A DNA stretch of 64,000 nucleotides from an uncultured Actinomycetes bacterium (GTDB taxonomy: Bacteria > Actinomycetota > Acidimicrobiia > Acidimicrobiales > RAAP-2): contig CAIQPR010000010.1 in NCBI GenBank assembly GCA_903873775.1, forward strand, positions 49,117 to 113,116, in the 5' to 3' direction. The position numbers and the translations under genes were made by a program. Under the pieces are notes generated by a model. That model ran no database searches. It had not been told where the DNA came from and was given only the letters and a program-made list of their open reading frames with translations. Positions 1-9,908 of the stretch are shown piece by piece (the stretch's first letter is position 1; every line of letters starts with the position of its first letter).

Positions 1-2283
1 CGCGGAGAGATGATCAAGTACGCCGCGGACCGCTACGGCAGCGACCACGTGGCGCAAATCGTCACGTTCTCCACCATCAAGGCGCGCGCCGCGGTGCGCG
101 ACGCGGCCCGCGTGCTCGGCTTCCCCCCGATGATCGGGGACAAGGTCGCTAAAGCCATGCCGCCTCTCCTCATGGGTAAAGACGTGCCGCTCGCGGCGTG
201 CTTGACCAAGACACCCGGGTACGAAGACCGGTTCTCTGAAGCCTCGGAGCTTCGTGAAATGTACGAATCCGACGCGGACGTAAAGAAGACCGTTGACGTA
301 GCCCTCGGTTTCGTGGACAAGCGCCGACAGGACGGCATCCACGCCGCGGCCGTCGTCATCACCAAAGAACCGGTGATGGACTACGTCCCCGTCCAACGCA
401 AGCCCGGACCAAACGGCAACATTGACGACGCCCCGACGGTGACGCAGTTCGAAATGCACGCCATCGAAAAGCTCGGCCTGCTGAAGATGGACTTCCTCGG
501 CCTGAGGAACCTAGCGATCATTGACCGCACACTCGAAATGATTCGCTTGCGCCGCGGTATTGACGTCGACATTGACCACGTGGACTTGGCCGACGACGCC
601 GTCTTTGAGATGTTGCGTCGCGGGAACTCCATTGGTGTGTTCCAGCTCGAAGGCACGCCAATGCGTGCGCTCATGCGCAAGCTCGGCCCCACAAGTTTTG
701 ACGACGTGGCCGCGCTGGTGGCGCTATACCGACCGGGACCAATGGGCGAAAACGTCCACAATCACTACGCCGACCGAAAGAACGGCCGCCAGGACGTCTC
801 CTTTGATCACGACGACTTGCGTGACGTCCTCGACGAGACCTACGGGCTCATGATCTACCAAGAGGACATCATGCGCGTCGCGCAGAAGATTGCCGGCTAC
901 TCGATGACGGAGGCCGACAATCTCCGAAAGGCCTGCGGCAAGAAGATTCGCGAGATGATCCAGGCCGAGCGGTCAAAATTCGTCGACGGCGCGGAGGCCA
1001 ACGGCTACACGCGCGACCTCGGAGAGGCTCTCTTCGACAAAATTGAGCCGTTCGCCGACTACGCGTTCAACAAATCGCACGCGTACGGGTACGCGCTGGT
1101 CGCCTACCAAAACGCGTGGTTGAAGACGCACTACCCCGTGGAGTACCTGTCCGCCCTTTTGACGTCGTTCAAAGACGACAAGGACAAGACCGCGGTCTAC
1201 CTCTCGGAATGTCGCTCCATGGGTATCACGGTGCGTGTTCCCGACGTCAATGAGTCCTTCGGCGATTTCACGCCCTCACTGACCCTTGATAACACGATCA
1301 ACTTTGGCTTGGCGGCGGTGCGCAATGTGGGAACGTCGCTCGTCGACCGCATCGTGGCCGAGCGCGACGCATCGGGCCCCTTTGTTTCGATCTACGACTT
1401 TGTTCGTCGCGTGGACCCGGCCGTCCTTAACCGCCGCACGATGGAGTCGTTGATCAAGGCGGGTGCCTTCGACTCTCTCGGAGTGTCGCGCAAAGGCCTC
1501 GGCCTCGTGGTCAATGAGATGATCGACAAGACCCTCGAACGTCGACGCGACCTGGCCGTCGGTATCTCGACACTCTTCGCCGCCATGGGGGATGAGGGCA
1601 AGGGCGATGATTGGGAAGGTACCGAAATCAAGGTGCCTACGACCGAATTCGACAAAGCGACCCTGCTCGCGTTCGAGCGGGAGATGCTCGGTCTCTACGT
1701 CTCGGACCACCCGCTGCTCGGCGTGGAGAGCCAGTTGCGACGCGCGACCGACGGGACCATTTCGGAAGCTCGCGAGCGGGCCGAGGAGATTGGTGAGCGC
1801 GGGGAGTTCTTTACCATCGGTGGGGTTCTCAGCGAAGTGCAATTAAAGACCTCCAAGCGGGGCGAAACCTTCGCGCGCGTCGTGGTCGAAGACCTCGGCG
1901 GTTCGCTCGAAGTCATGGTGTTCGCCAAGGCCTTCACGACGGCCGGCGCGTTGCTGGCGAAGGACAACATCGTGGTCATCAAGGGGCGACTGGAACTTCG
2001 GGACGAACAGATTCGTTTCACCGCCCAGGAAATTCGACGCCCGACACTCGTCGCCGCAGCGGACGAAGTTCTGCGAGTGTGTCTCGACGACACCCACCTC
2101 AATCCCGAGGGAATCAGCCGCCTGAAGTCGATTCTGATGGCTAATACCGGATCCACCGCCGTCATTGTTGAAGCCGCGGGCGACGCGAAGGCGTTCCGTC
2201 TGGGGCCGGAATTCAACGTGAATCCGCGGACGGCCGTCGCGGAATTGCGAGCCGCCTTTGGTCAAAACATCGTCAGTTCCTAG
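1..2283 (+). CDS. dnaE: DNA polymerase III subunit alpha, C-terminal part (5' truncated by window edge)
   Basis: Motifs GVFQLEGTPMRALMRKLGPTSFDDVAALVALYRPGPM, YQEDIMRVAQKIAGYSMTEADNLRKACGKK and a C-terminal OB-fold; reading frame open from the window start. Confidence 0.96.
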   Translation, partial: RGEMIKYAADRYGSDHVAQIVTFSTIKARAAVRDAARVLGFPPMIGDKVAKAMPPLLMGKDVPLAACLTKTPGYEDRFSEASELREMYESDADVKKTVDVALGFVDKRRQDGIHAAAVVITKEPVMDYVPVQRKPGPNGNIDDAPTVTQFEMHAIEKLGLLKMDFLGLRNLAIIDRTLEMIRLRRGIDVDIDHVDLADDAVFEMLRRGNSIGVFQLEGTPMRALMRKLGPTSFDDVAALVALYRPGPMGENVHNHYADRKNGRQDVSFDHDDLRDVLDETYGLMIYQEDIMRVAQKIAGYSMTEADNLRKACGKKIREMIQAERSKFVDGAEANGYTRDLGEALFDKIEPFADYAFNKSHAYGYALVAYQNAWLKTHYPVEYLSALLTSFKDDKDKTAVYLSECRSMGITVRVPDVNESFGDFTPSLTLDNTINFGLAAVRNVGTSLVDRIVAERDASGPFVSIYDFVRRVDPAVLNRRTMESLIKAGAFDSLGVSRKGLGLVVNEMIDKTLERRRDLAVGISTLFAAMGDEGKGDDWEGTEIKVPTTEFDKATLLAFEREMLGLYVSDHPLLGVESQLRRATDGTISEARERAEEIGERGEFFTIGGVLSEVQLKTSKRGETFARVVVEDLGGSLEVMVFAKAFTTAGALLAKDNIVVIKGRLELRDEQIRFTAQEIRRPTLVAAADEVLRVCLDDTHLNPEGISRLKSILMANTGSTAVIVEAAGDAKAFRLGPEFNVNPRTAVAELRAAFGQNIVSS

Positions 2284-2325
2284 CCGTTTTGGGGCACCCG
2301 ACAATCTCCCGTAGAATGGTGCACT

Positions 2326-3000
2326 ATGGCAATGACGGTGACGACGAAGGACACCACGGCCCTCTCGGAGAACGAGATCGTGGAGATGGCGGAACTTTGC
2401 CTCGGTCGCGCCCCGTATTTCGACGTGGCGTTCCTGACTGAGCAGAAAGATCACTGGGTTCTCGTGTCCCAGGCCCGAGAAGGCAACAAATTACGGGGCT
2501 ACTCGTTTTGCACGCTCGAACGCATCGGTGGCACGCCGTCGCTGCTCGTCGGCGCTGCGGTCATTGACCGCAATCAGAAGAGCGACCAAACGCTGAAAGT
2601 ATTGCTACACGATCAATTTCGTCGGGCTCTCTTGGCGTTCCCAGACGAAGATGTCCTCCTCGGCACTCGACTGACCACGCCGGACGGGTTTCGTGCGTTC
2701 CTCGGACTCGAGGACATTGTGCCGCGTCCGGGGTATAAGCCGACGGGCGAAGATCGCGCGTGGGGCCGACGACTCGCCAAGCGCTTCGGTTCCGAAAAGG
2801 CCATTGACGACAAGACCTTCGTGATGGCTATCGACGATGGTCGACCCGTCGGCGGACTGGACTACATCGTCGCAAAAGCCGCGATTCCGGACGGCGCGGA
2901 GGACGCGTTCAAGGGCGTGCGGGCCGACAAGGGCGAGCGTCTCGTGGTCTTCGGTTGGGCTATGGCGGAATCCCTCGCGAGCGGGAAGCTACCAAAGTAA
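2326..3000 (+). CDS. hypothetical protein (224 aa)
   Basis: ORF with TTGGGG-N17-TAGAAT promoter-like sequence just upstream of the ATG. Confidence 0.7.
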   Translation: MAMTVTTKDTTALSENEIVEMAELCLGRAPYFDVAFLTEQKDHWVLVSQAREGNKLRGYSFCTLERIGGTPSLLVGAAVIDRNQKSDQTLKVLLHDQFRRALLAFPDEDVLLGTRLTTPDGFRAFLGLEDIVPRPGYKPTGEDRAWGRRLAKRFGSEKAIDDKTFVMAIDDGRPVGGLDYIVAKAAIPDGAEDAFKGVRADKGERLVVFGWAMAESLASGKLPK

Positions 3001-3003
3001 CTC

Positions 3004-3723
3004 TTACCCGCGGGGAAGTAGACCCGTGCAGATCTTGTAGCAGTGGCCATCGATCGGCTGGCTGAGCGTCGTCAAGACGTACATCGGACGAAATCCGAGC
3101 GCGAGCGCGAGATCCTTTCCTGACAACGTCTCGCGTCGGGCGGCGTCGAGCGCGCGCGTGGCGTGGGGGTCCTCGCACAGCAACCACACGTCATCGCGGT
3201 CCCAACCAAACCGCACCCAGGTGGAATTGTCCTCGCGTCGGCGCAGCAACTGCGGACCCCGGTCGGCCACAATCAACGCCACACTCGGTCGGTCGCCCCG
3301 GAACTCCCAATAGGGAGCCGAAGGTCCGCGGAATCCGAAGAGTGGACCGTCCGAAGGTGTTTGGAGATTGGCCAGCATGTGCCGCACGCGCCGACCGCGC
3401 AGCTTGCCGATTTGTCGGGGCAACGCGGCCAGTGTGACCGCTTCGGGTTGCGCCAGATCGTCCATTTCTAGGTCGTCGGCGAGGCGTGCTTCGACGACGT
3501 CGAAGAGGCTCAAGTCCGTATCGACATTGACGTCCCACGGAATGCGCCACCGCACCAGAGCGCCGCTTTCCAGGTCAATGACGGTGGTGTCCTCACGAGT
3601 TGATCCGAGAACGAGTCCGTGCGTGAGGGCCCCAGGGGCGAGTTCGAGCAGTGGTCGACGGGGCAAGTCGTTGACGAAGCGGCGTGTCTCGACCGCCACC
3701 GCTTCTCGGCGCAAGCTCACCAT
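3004..3723 (-). CDS. hypothetical protein (239 aa)
   Basis: ORF overlapping the 3' end of the upstream minus-strand gene (operon-like). Confidence 0.7.
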   Translation of the reverse strand: MVSLRREAVAVETRRFVNDLPRRPLLELAPGALTHGLVLGSTREDTTVIDLESGALVRWRIPWDVNVDTDLSLFDVVEARLADDLEMDDLAQPEAVTLAALPRQIGKLRGRRVRHMLANLQTPSDGPLFGFRGPSAPYWEFRGDRPSVALIVADRGPQLLRRREDNSTWVRFGWDRDDVWLLCEDPHATRALDAARRETLSGKDLALALGFRPMYVLTTLSQPIDGHCYKICTGLLPRG

Positions 3724-5747
3724 GATCGAGGTGCCACCAACGAGATCTGGGAGGCCAATTCGTCCGGCGTCGCCGCCGGACGATGGCAGGCACGGCCCTC
3801 ACATAAGTACGCGACGCCCTGCGCGCGATCAGCGAGGAGGGGGGAGCGTCCCGAACCGTGAACGAGAACGGTGAAAGGCACGAAGGTAGATCGTAGAAGA
3901 TCGCGCCACGGATTCAGATCACCAGGAATGACCAGTTCACGACCGGCGGCGACGAAGCCGTAGGCGCGCACAAGGTCAGGCACAGCTCGCGGGTGCTCGT
4001 CGAGTAACGCGCTGGCGGTGTCGATGAGATGCACGGCCACGCGATCCGCGACCGCGTCGTCGCTCACGAGGGCGAGACGCGCGAGCGCGGTCGCCGCCAC
4101 GGCGTGCGACGAGGGTGTGGCGCCGTCGAAGATGTCTTTCGCACGGGTCGCGAGATCGCGCACCTCGTCCGACGTCGTGAAGATGCCACCTCCGACGACC
4201 GGCTCGTCGCTGCGTGGCGTCGGGCCGTCCCAGTGGTGCTCGAGTAGATACGTCACGATGGGTGCGACGCGATCCAGCCAGAGGTCACTGCCCGTCGCCT
4301 CGTAGGCCGAGACGTGTGCAGCGATCATCCACCCGAGGTCGGCGGCGGTGGCGAGGGATGTGCGCGCGTCCGTGCGGAACCAGGTTCCCTCGTGGTGATG
4401 GGTTCGTGCGAGCGAGGTCAACAGATCGGTGCCTAGGGCAATAAACGCCGGATCTCCACTTTCGCAACAGGCGTCGGCGAACATGGCGTTCCACTCCAAA
4501 ATCACCTTCTCGTCGCGTCCGGGTTGAGGACGCGACGCGCGGGCGGCGTTGAGCGCGCCGCGCGCCGCGAGGAGGTGTTCGGGCGTGACGAACGGAGCAT
4601 TGGGGGCGAGGCGAGGGATCGAACGACCCTCGAAGAGCCCCGGGTCCGTAATGCGCCACCGTGCGCACGCGTCATCGACGAGATGCGCGAGACCCGCGCT
4701 CTCGAGCGCCGCACGGACTTCGTCGGGTGTCCACGTCACGTGCGCGCCTTCTTCGCCGGCACTGTCCGCATCGAGACTCGACGCGTACCCACTTGCCACG
4801 GCCAAGTCGTTCTGAACGAAACGCAGCGTGTCGAGGGCCACGTCACGCCACGGGGTGCCCCCGCCGGCCGCGCGATCAGCGCGAAGATACGCAGCCGCAA
4901 GAAGTGCTTGGTCGCAGAGCATCTTTTCGAAATGCGGAACGTGCCACTGCGCGTCGACACTGTAGCGGGCGAATCCCCCGCGGAAGTGGTCGTAGAGACC
5001 TTCGCGACTCATCGCATCGAGTGTGGTCGTCGCCACGCGACGTGCGTCTGGGTGCGACCAAAACGTGAGAAGGGCCTCGACGTAGCTGGGCCGAGGAAAT
5101 TTGGGGGCGGGTCCGAAGCCGCCCTCCGTGTCGGACGATGCGACGAGCTCCTGCGCCAGCGCGCTCGTGACATCGTCCACTGTCCTTTGCGGCGTGCCCA
5201 CGGGAAGTCGGTCAATGAAACGCAGGTCACGGCTGGCCGCGGCTTCAATTTCCTGAACCTGCTCGAGTACGGCGGGACGCTGGTTCGCCCACGCGTCGGC
5301 CATGGCGGCCAGGAGTCTCGGAAAACCGGGTTGCCCGGCCCGATCGGTGGGCGGATAGTACGTGCCCGCCATAAACGCCTGACCTTCCGGCGTGAGAAAA
5401 ACGGACATCGGCCATCCCCCGTGCCCGCTCACCGCTTGCGTGGCAGCCATGTAGACCGCGTCCACGTCCGGGCGCTCTTCACGGTCGACTTTGATCGCGA
5501 CAAAGTTGTCGTTGACGAGAGCGGCGATGTCGGGATTCTCGAAGGACTCGTGCGCCATGACGTGGCACCAGTGGCACGCCGCGTAGCCGACCGACAAGAA
5601 GATCGGGCGATCGAGTTCGCGCGCTCGCGCGAAGGCCTCTTCGCCCCATTCGTACCACTCGACGGGGTTGTCGGCGTGTTGGCGCAGGTAGGCACTATGC
5701 GATGACGCGAGTCGATTGGGCACGGCTACCAGCGTAGTGATGGTCAT
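3717..5747 (-). CDS. thioredoxin domain-containing protein (DUF255 / YyaL-SPATA20 family)
   Basis: NRLASSHSAYLRQHADNPVEWYEWGEEAF, SVGYAACHWCHVMAHESF; start set to ATG of MTITTLVAVPNRL rather than the longer ORF at 5897. Confidence 0.93.
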   Translation of the reverse strand: MTITTLVAVPNRLASSHSAYLRQHADNPVEWYEWGEEAFARARELDRPIFLSVGYAACHWCHVMAHESFENPDIAALVNDNFVAIKVDREERPDVDAVYMAATQAVSGHGGWPMSVFLTPEGQAFMAGTYYPPTDRAGQPGFPRLLAAMADAWANQRPAVLEQVQEIEAAASRDLRFIDRLPVGTPQRTVDDVTSALAQELVASSDTEGGFGPAPKFPRPSYVEALLTFWSHPDARRVATTTLDAMSREGLYDHFRGGFARYSVDAQWHVPHFEKMLCDQALLAAAYLRADRAAGGGTPWRDVALDTLRFVQNDLAVASGYASSLDADSAGEEGAHVTWTPDEVRAALESAGLAHLVDDACARWRITDPGLFEGRSIPRLAPNAPFVTPEHLLAARGALNAARASRPQPGRDEKVILEWNAMFADACCESGDPAFIALGTDLLTSLARTHHHEGTWFRTDARTSLATAADLGWMIAAHVSAYEATGSDLWLDRVAPIVTYLLEHHWDGPTPRSDEPVVGGGIFTTSDEVRDLATRAKDIFDGATPSSHAVAATALARLALVSDDAVADRVAVHLIDTASALLDEHPRAVPDLVRAYGFVAAGRELVIPGDLNPWRDLLRSTFVPFTVLVHGSGRSPLLADRAQGVAYLCEGRACHRPAATPDELASQISLVAPRSW

Positions 5748-5781
5748 TGTTCTCTCATGTGGGATCTGGCAGGGTGGTGGC

Positions 5782-6690
5782 GTGGTTGTACCTGCCGCCG
5801 ATGTGGAGATCACTGAAGATCTGGTGGTTCGACTCATCGACGAACAATGTCCCGAGTTTCGCGGTCCCGTGCGACACGAGTCGAGTGGTTTTGACAACGT
5901 TCTTTTTCGCGTGGGCGCTGACTACATGGCGCGCCTGCCACGCCACGTCACGGGCGACACCCTGATGCGTCATGAGCTGAGATGGCTACCCGAACTCGCC
6001 GGAACCATGAGCCTGCCCGTGTCGGCGCCTCTCGTCGCGGGTCGGCCGAGCCGCGACTACCCGTACGCATGGTCCCTTGTGCGCAGATTCGAAGGAACCG
6101 CCGCCGACCTCGCGGACATCATCGACCACGATGCGGTGGCGACCAAACTCGCATTCTTCCTCCGGTCCCTCCATCACCCCTCTCCTTCGGACGCTCCGAA
6201 GAGTCCCGTGCGTGGCGTTCCCCTCACCGATCGACACGAGGCGTTCGCGCACCGAATTGCCGCGGTCGAACCCCGGGACGCCCAACTCCTCACGAGAGTG
6301 TTCGAGGCGGCACTGGCGGCCGCCACCTACGAGGGACCGCCGTTGTGGATGCACGGCGATCTCCACCCCGGAAATGTGATCATTGCGGGGGGCGATCTGG
6401 TCGGAGTTGTTGACTTTGGAGACCTCAATGGAGGTGATCCGGCGGGCGACTTGGTCGCTGCGTGGATGCTGTTCGACGAGACATCCCGGGCCCTCTTTTT
6501 CTCCCTCTACCAACCGCCCGCGGACATGGTCCGGCGGGCGGCCGGCTGGGCCGCATTGTTCGCCGTGTTTTTCATCGAGATCTCCCTCGAGACTCGCCCG
6601 ACGTACGGTCGCGTCGCGCGGCACACGATGACGCAACTGGCGCTCGACGCGGGTTGGTTAGAAGACTCTGCCCGAGGGCTCCACCCGTGA
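5782..6690 (+). CDS. aminoglycoside phosphotransferase (APH) family protein
   Basis: MHGDLHPGNVII and GVVDFGDLNGGDPAGDL kinase motifs; GTG start chosen. Confidence 0.85.
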   Translation: MVVPAADVEITEDLVVRLIDEQCPEFRGPVRHESSGFDNVLFRVGADYMARLPRHVTGDTLMRHELRWLPELAGTMSLPVSAPLVAGRPSRDYPYAWSLVRRFEGTAADLADIIDHDAVATKLAFFLRSLHHPSPSDAPKSPVRGVPLTDRHEAFAHRIAAVEPRDAQLLTRVFEAALAAATYEGPPLWMHGDLHPGNVIIAGGDLVGVVDFGDLNGGDPAGDLVAAWMLFDETSRALFFSLYQPPADMVRRAAGWAALFAVFFIEISLETRPTYGRVARHTMTQLALDAGWLEDSARGLHP

Positions 6691-7547
6691 TACTCGAGAC
6701 CTACGCCTCGGCAAGAGAATTTCTGTCCGCCACGGAGGCCTACCGCTGCAGTGCGCCATGGACGACCAATGTCATGGGCTCCGTGGCCACGGCCGTGGCT
6801 GAAGGACAGCGGCACTACGACGCCTACCAGTGGTGGAGTGTGCGCGAGGGCGACGAGGTCGTACTGGCCGCAATGAGGACAAGCCCCCTCGCCGTGAGTT
6901 GTGGTCCGGGTCCCCGCGCGGCAGCCGAGATCCTCGGACAAGAGGTGGCGGAGCTGTGCGACGACACGCCCGGTCTGAACGGTCCTGAAGATGTCGTTGG
7001 TTGGACGCTGGACGCCTACCGACGCAGCGATTCTCCCGGGTCGCGTCGGGCAACCCGCATCGACCTGCGCAGTGTCCTGTACGTCTGCACTGAGGTCATC
7101 GCGCCACATGTTGAAGGGAGAGCGCGACGCGCCGTTGCGGGTGATGTCGAGATCGTTCTGGCGTGGCTGACGGCGTTCGCGGACGAAACGAGTGTGCCGC
7201 ACACCGACGAGGCGACGATCAGGCGCAAGATCGCCGACGACGAAATTCTCCTCTGGGAGGTCGCGGGTGCGACCGTGTCTCTCGCTGGTCACGCGACGCC
7301 GGTGGCGACGCCGCAGGGTGTTGTCACGCGCGTTGGTCCGGTCTACACGCCGAAGAACCAACGGGCTCGAGGTTTCGCCGGGGCGGTGACCGCTTCTCTC
7401 ACGCAGTCGCTGCTCTCGCAGGGATCTCAGGTGATGCTCTACGCCGACGCGAGTAACGCCACGAGTAACGGGCTCTATCAGCGCTTGGGGTACCGAGCGG
7501 TGGGCACGACGGTGTCGCTGTCCTTTACGACCGGATCCTCTGCGTAA
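6687..7547 (+). CDS. GNAT-family N-acetyltransferase
   Basis: GVVTRVGPVYTPKNQRARGFAGAVTASLTQ...YADASNATSNGLYQRLGYRAVG; 4-bp overlap with upstream gene. Confidence 0.85.
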   Translation: MILETYASAREFLSATEAYRCSAPWTTNVMGSVATAVAEGQRHYDAYQWWSVREGDEVVLAAMRTSPLAVSCGPGPRAAAEILGQEVAELCDDTPGLNGPEDVVGWTLDAYRRSDSPGSRRATRIDLRSVLYVCTEVIAPHVEGRARRAVAGDVEIVLAWLTAFADETSVPHTDEATIRRKIADDEILLWEVAGATVSLAGHATPVATPQGVVTRVGPVYTPKNQRARGFAGAVTASLTQSLLSQGSQVMLYADASNATSNGLYQRLGYRAVGTTVSLSFTTGSSA

Positions 7548-7558
7548 CCTGAGGTCCC

Positions 7559-8326
7559 ATGGACATACGGATGGACGACAAGGTGGCCCTCGTGACGGGC
7601 GGTTCACGCGGAATTGGCCTCGCGATTGCGGCGCGCATCGCCGAGGCGGGCGGCCGGGTCATGATTTCAAGTCGCAGCGAGGACAATCTGCGCGAGGCTC
7701 TCGCGTCGCTCCACGACCACGGCGACCGTGTCGCGTACTGCGTCGCGCACGTCGGGCGCAGCGAGGACGCGGCGCGCCTGGTGGAGCAGACGGTCACCAC
7801 CTTCGGGCGCGTGGATGTTCTCGTCAACAACGCGGCGACCAATCCGTACTTCGGTCCGACCGTCGATATTGACGACGAGCGGATGCGCAAGACCTTTGAG
7901 ACCAATGTCGGTTCGGTTCTCACGCACTCACGTGCCGTGTGGCACGCGGGCATGAAAGATCACGGCGGCGTCATTCTCAATATTGCGTCGATTGGCGGTC
8001 TCGGGCCCGAGCCGGGGATTGGTTGGTACAACGTCACGAAGGCGGCTGTCATTCACCTCACGCGACAGTTGTCCTGGGAGCTCGCGCCGCAGGTCCGAGT
8101 GAACGCGCTCGCTCCGGGCCTGGTGCGCACAGAATTGGCACGCGGACTCTGGGAGAACAACGAAGACGCCATCGCGCAGCACATACCCCTGCGACGTTTG
8201 GGCGAGCCCGACGACATCGCCACGGTGGCCCTATCGCTGGTCAGTGATGCAACGTCGTGGGTGACGGGTCAAACGATCGTCGTCGACGGGGGCACCGTCA
8301 CTCAGCCGACCGGGGGAGTTGACTGA
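7559..8326 (+). CDS. SDR family oxidoreductase
   Basis: VALVTGGSRGIGLAIA, NNAA, YNVTKAAV, terminal WVTGQTIVVDGG. Confidence 0.94.
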   Translation: MDIRMDDKVALVTGGSRGIGLAIAARIAEAGGRVMISSRSEDNLREALASLHDHGDRVAYCVAHVGRSEDAARLVEQTVTTFGRVDVLVNNAATNPYFGPTVDIDDERMRKTFETNVGSVLTHSRAVWHAGMKDHGGVILNIASIGGLGPEPGIGWYNVTKAAVIHLTRQLSWELAPQVRVNALAPGLVRTELARGLWENNEDAIAQHIPLRRLGEPDDIATVALSLVSDATSWVTGQTIVVDGGTVTQPTGGVD

Positions 8327-9458
8327 CCCGACGCGCGAGTTCGTCACGACGAATCTTGCCGTTGGCGGTTCGGGGTATGTCGGACATCGTGAGGACGCGC
8401 TTCGGTTTCGCCCAGGGACCAATGCGCTCTTCGGCGATGTCGCGACATCGTTCGACGAGGTCCGACAGCGGTGTCTCGCTCACCACGACCGCGACGACAC
8501 GCTGACCCCACTCGGGGTCGTCCTCACCGACAACAGCGACGTCGCGAACCCCCTCGATGGTCGACAGGTGGAGTTCGAGGTCTTCGGGCCACACCTTTTC
8601 GCCGCCGGTTGTAATGACGTACCCGAGTCGTCCGAAGATCTCAAGATGGCCATCGACAACGCGGCCGCCGTCACCTGTGGGTAGCCATCCCGACGATCCG
8701 TCGGGGCCATGGACGAAGGGTGCGGGACCGTGCCGGTAACACCGCAGGAGAGTAGGAGAGGACACCCAGATCTCTCCCTCGACCTCCGCGAGACGCACGC
8801 CGTCGAGGGGGCGGCCGTCGTACACGACACCCGATCCAGTTTCGGTCATTCCCCAGGTCGTCACGACGTTGGCGGGTCGATGCTCGGGTGGGCGCCCTCC
8901 GCCCAACAGGACAACGTCGTAGTCGCTGAAGTCGTATCGATGCAGCTGCGTGCGCACCACGGCGACGTGCGTCGCCCCCTGGCGTCGGGCGTCCTGGGGC
9001 AGTGAGGGATCACCGAAGACGACGTCTGCACCCGTGAAGAGTCCGCGAATGACGACGGCGAATCCGCCAATGTGTGTGGCGGGAAGACAGGCGTTCCACA
9101 CTTGCGCTCGACCTCGGTCTAACGCCGTCGTCGTGAGATGCGCCGAGGCAGAAAGTGCGTTCCACGTGAGCACGGCAGCCTTTGGTACTCCGCTGGATCC
9201 GGAGGTCACGACCACCGCGCCATCACCGTCCTCGACTGGACGTCCGGGCCATCGACGGCGTTCGCCCGTCTCGTCCACGAGGATCGTCGGAGCGACAATG
9301 TCGAGGAGTTCGGCTCGTCGCACCTGAGAGAGTCGTTGATCGAGAACCGTCACCGCATCTCCGGCTTCGTGCGCTCGGCGAATTTCATCCAGCAGTCGTG
9401 GCCCGAGAGGGAGATCGAGTCCGACGAGTTCTCGCACGGTGTCAACTCTAGGGTCCAC
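8298..9458 (-). CDS. menE: AMP-dependent acyl-CoA synthetase, probable o-succinylbenzoate-CoA ligase
   Basis: VVVTSGSSGVPKAAVLTWNAL, WGMTETGSG, LPTGDGG, RTANGKIRRDELARR; men gene neighbourhood. Confidence 0.8.
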   Translation of the reverse strand: MDPRVDTVRELVGLDLPLGPRLLDEIRRAHEAGDAVTVLDQRLSQVRRAELLDIVAPTILVDETGERRRWPGRPVEDGDGAVVVTSGSSGVPKAAVLTWNALSASAHLTTTALDRGRAQVWNACLPATHIGGFAVVIRGLFTGADVVFGDPSLPQDARRQGATHVAVVRTQLHRYDFSDYDVVLLGGGRPPEHRPANVVTTWGMTETGSGVVYDGRPLDGVRLAEVEGEIWVSSPTLLRCYRHGPAPFVHGPDGSSGWLPTGDGGRVVDGHLEIFGRLGYVITTGGEKVWPEDLELHLSTIEGVRDVAVVGEDDPEWGQRVVAVVVSETPLSDLVERCRDIAEERIGPWAKPKRVLTMSDIPRTANGKIRRDELARRVSQLPRSAE

Positions 9459-9509
9459 GTATTGACAGGATTAGTGACACAATGATGACGACCACGCGAG
9501 GAGGCCCGA

Positions 9510-9908
9510 ATGGCAACGATTCGTTTTGAGCGGCGCATCGCCGCAGCGGCCGACACTGTGTGGGGGCTGATCGCACCGCCGGAGCGCATTTCTGAATGGT
9601 TCCCCGGCATCGTGTCCTGCCGGGTCGACGGACGCACGCGGGTCATCACCCTCGCCTCGGGCATCGAGATGCCCGAAGAGATCTTGACAATCGATCCTCT
9701 GATTCGACGATTCCAGTATCAGATCACTGCTCCCATCTACCGTTTCCACCGCGGGACGATTGACGTCATCGCCCTGGGTGAGAGCGACTGTCTGTGCGTG
9801 TACTCAACCGACTCGGACCCTGACGTACTCGCACTGGTGATTGGCGGCGGGACGTACGGCGCACTCAAGGAAATCGAGCGTTTGGCGCTCGCGAGCAAGG
9901 GGGCCTAA
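9510..9908 (+). CDS. SRPBCC / polyketide cyclase-like protein
   Basis: FERRIAAAADTVWGLIAPPERISEWFPGI; SD gaggagg. Confidence 0.75.
   Translation: MATIRFERRIAAAADTVWGLIAPPERISEWFPGIVSCRVDGRTRVITLASGIEMPEEILTIDPLIRRFQYQITAPIYRFHRGTIDVIALGESDCLCVYSTDSDPDVLALVIGGGTYGALKEIERLALASKGA

Noticed and set aside
4524-5705. 393-aa plus-strand ORF
   Set aside because: Antisense to the DUF255 thioredoxin-domain gene; no recognisable motifs
6507-7607. 366-aa minus-strand ORF
   Set aside because: Arg/Gly-rich antisense frame across the APH and GNAT genes
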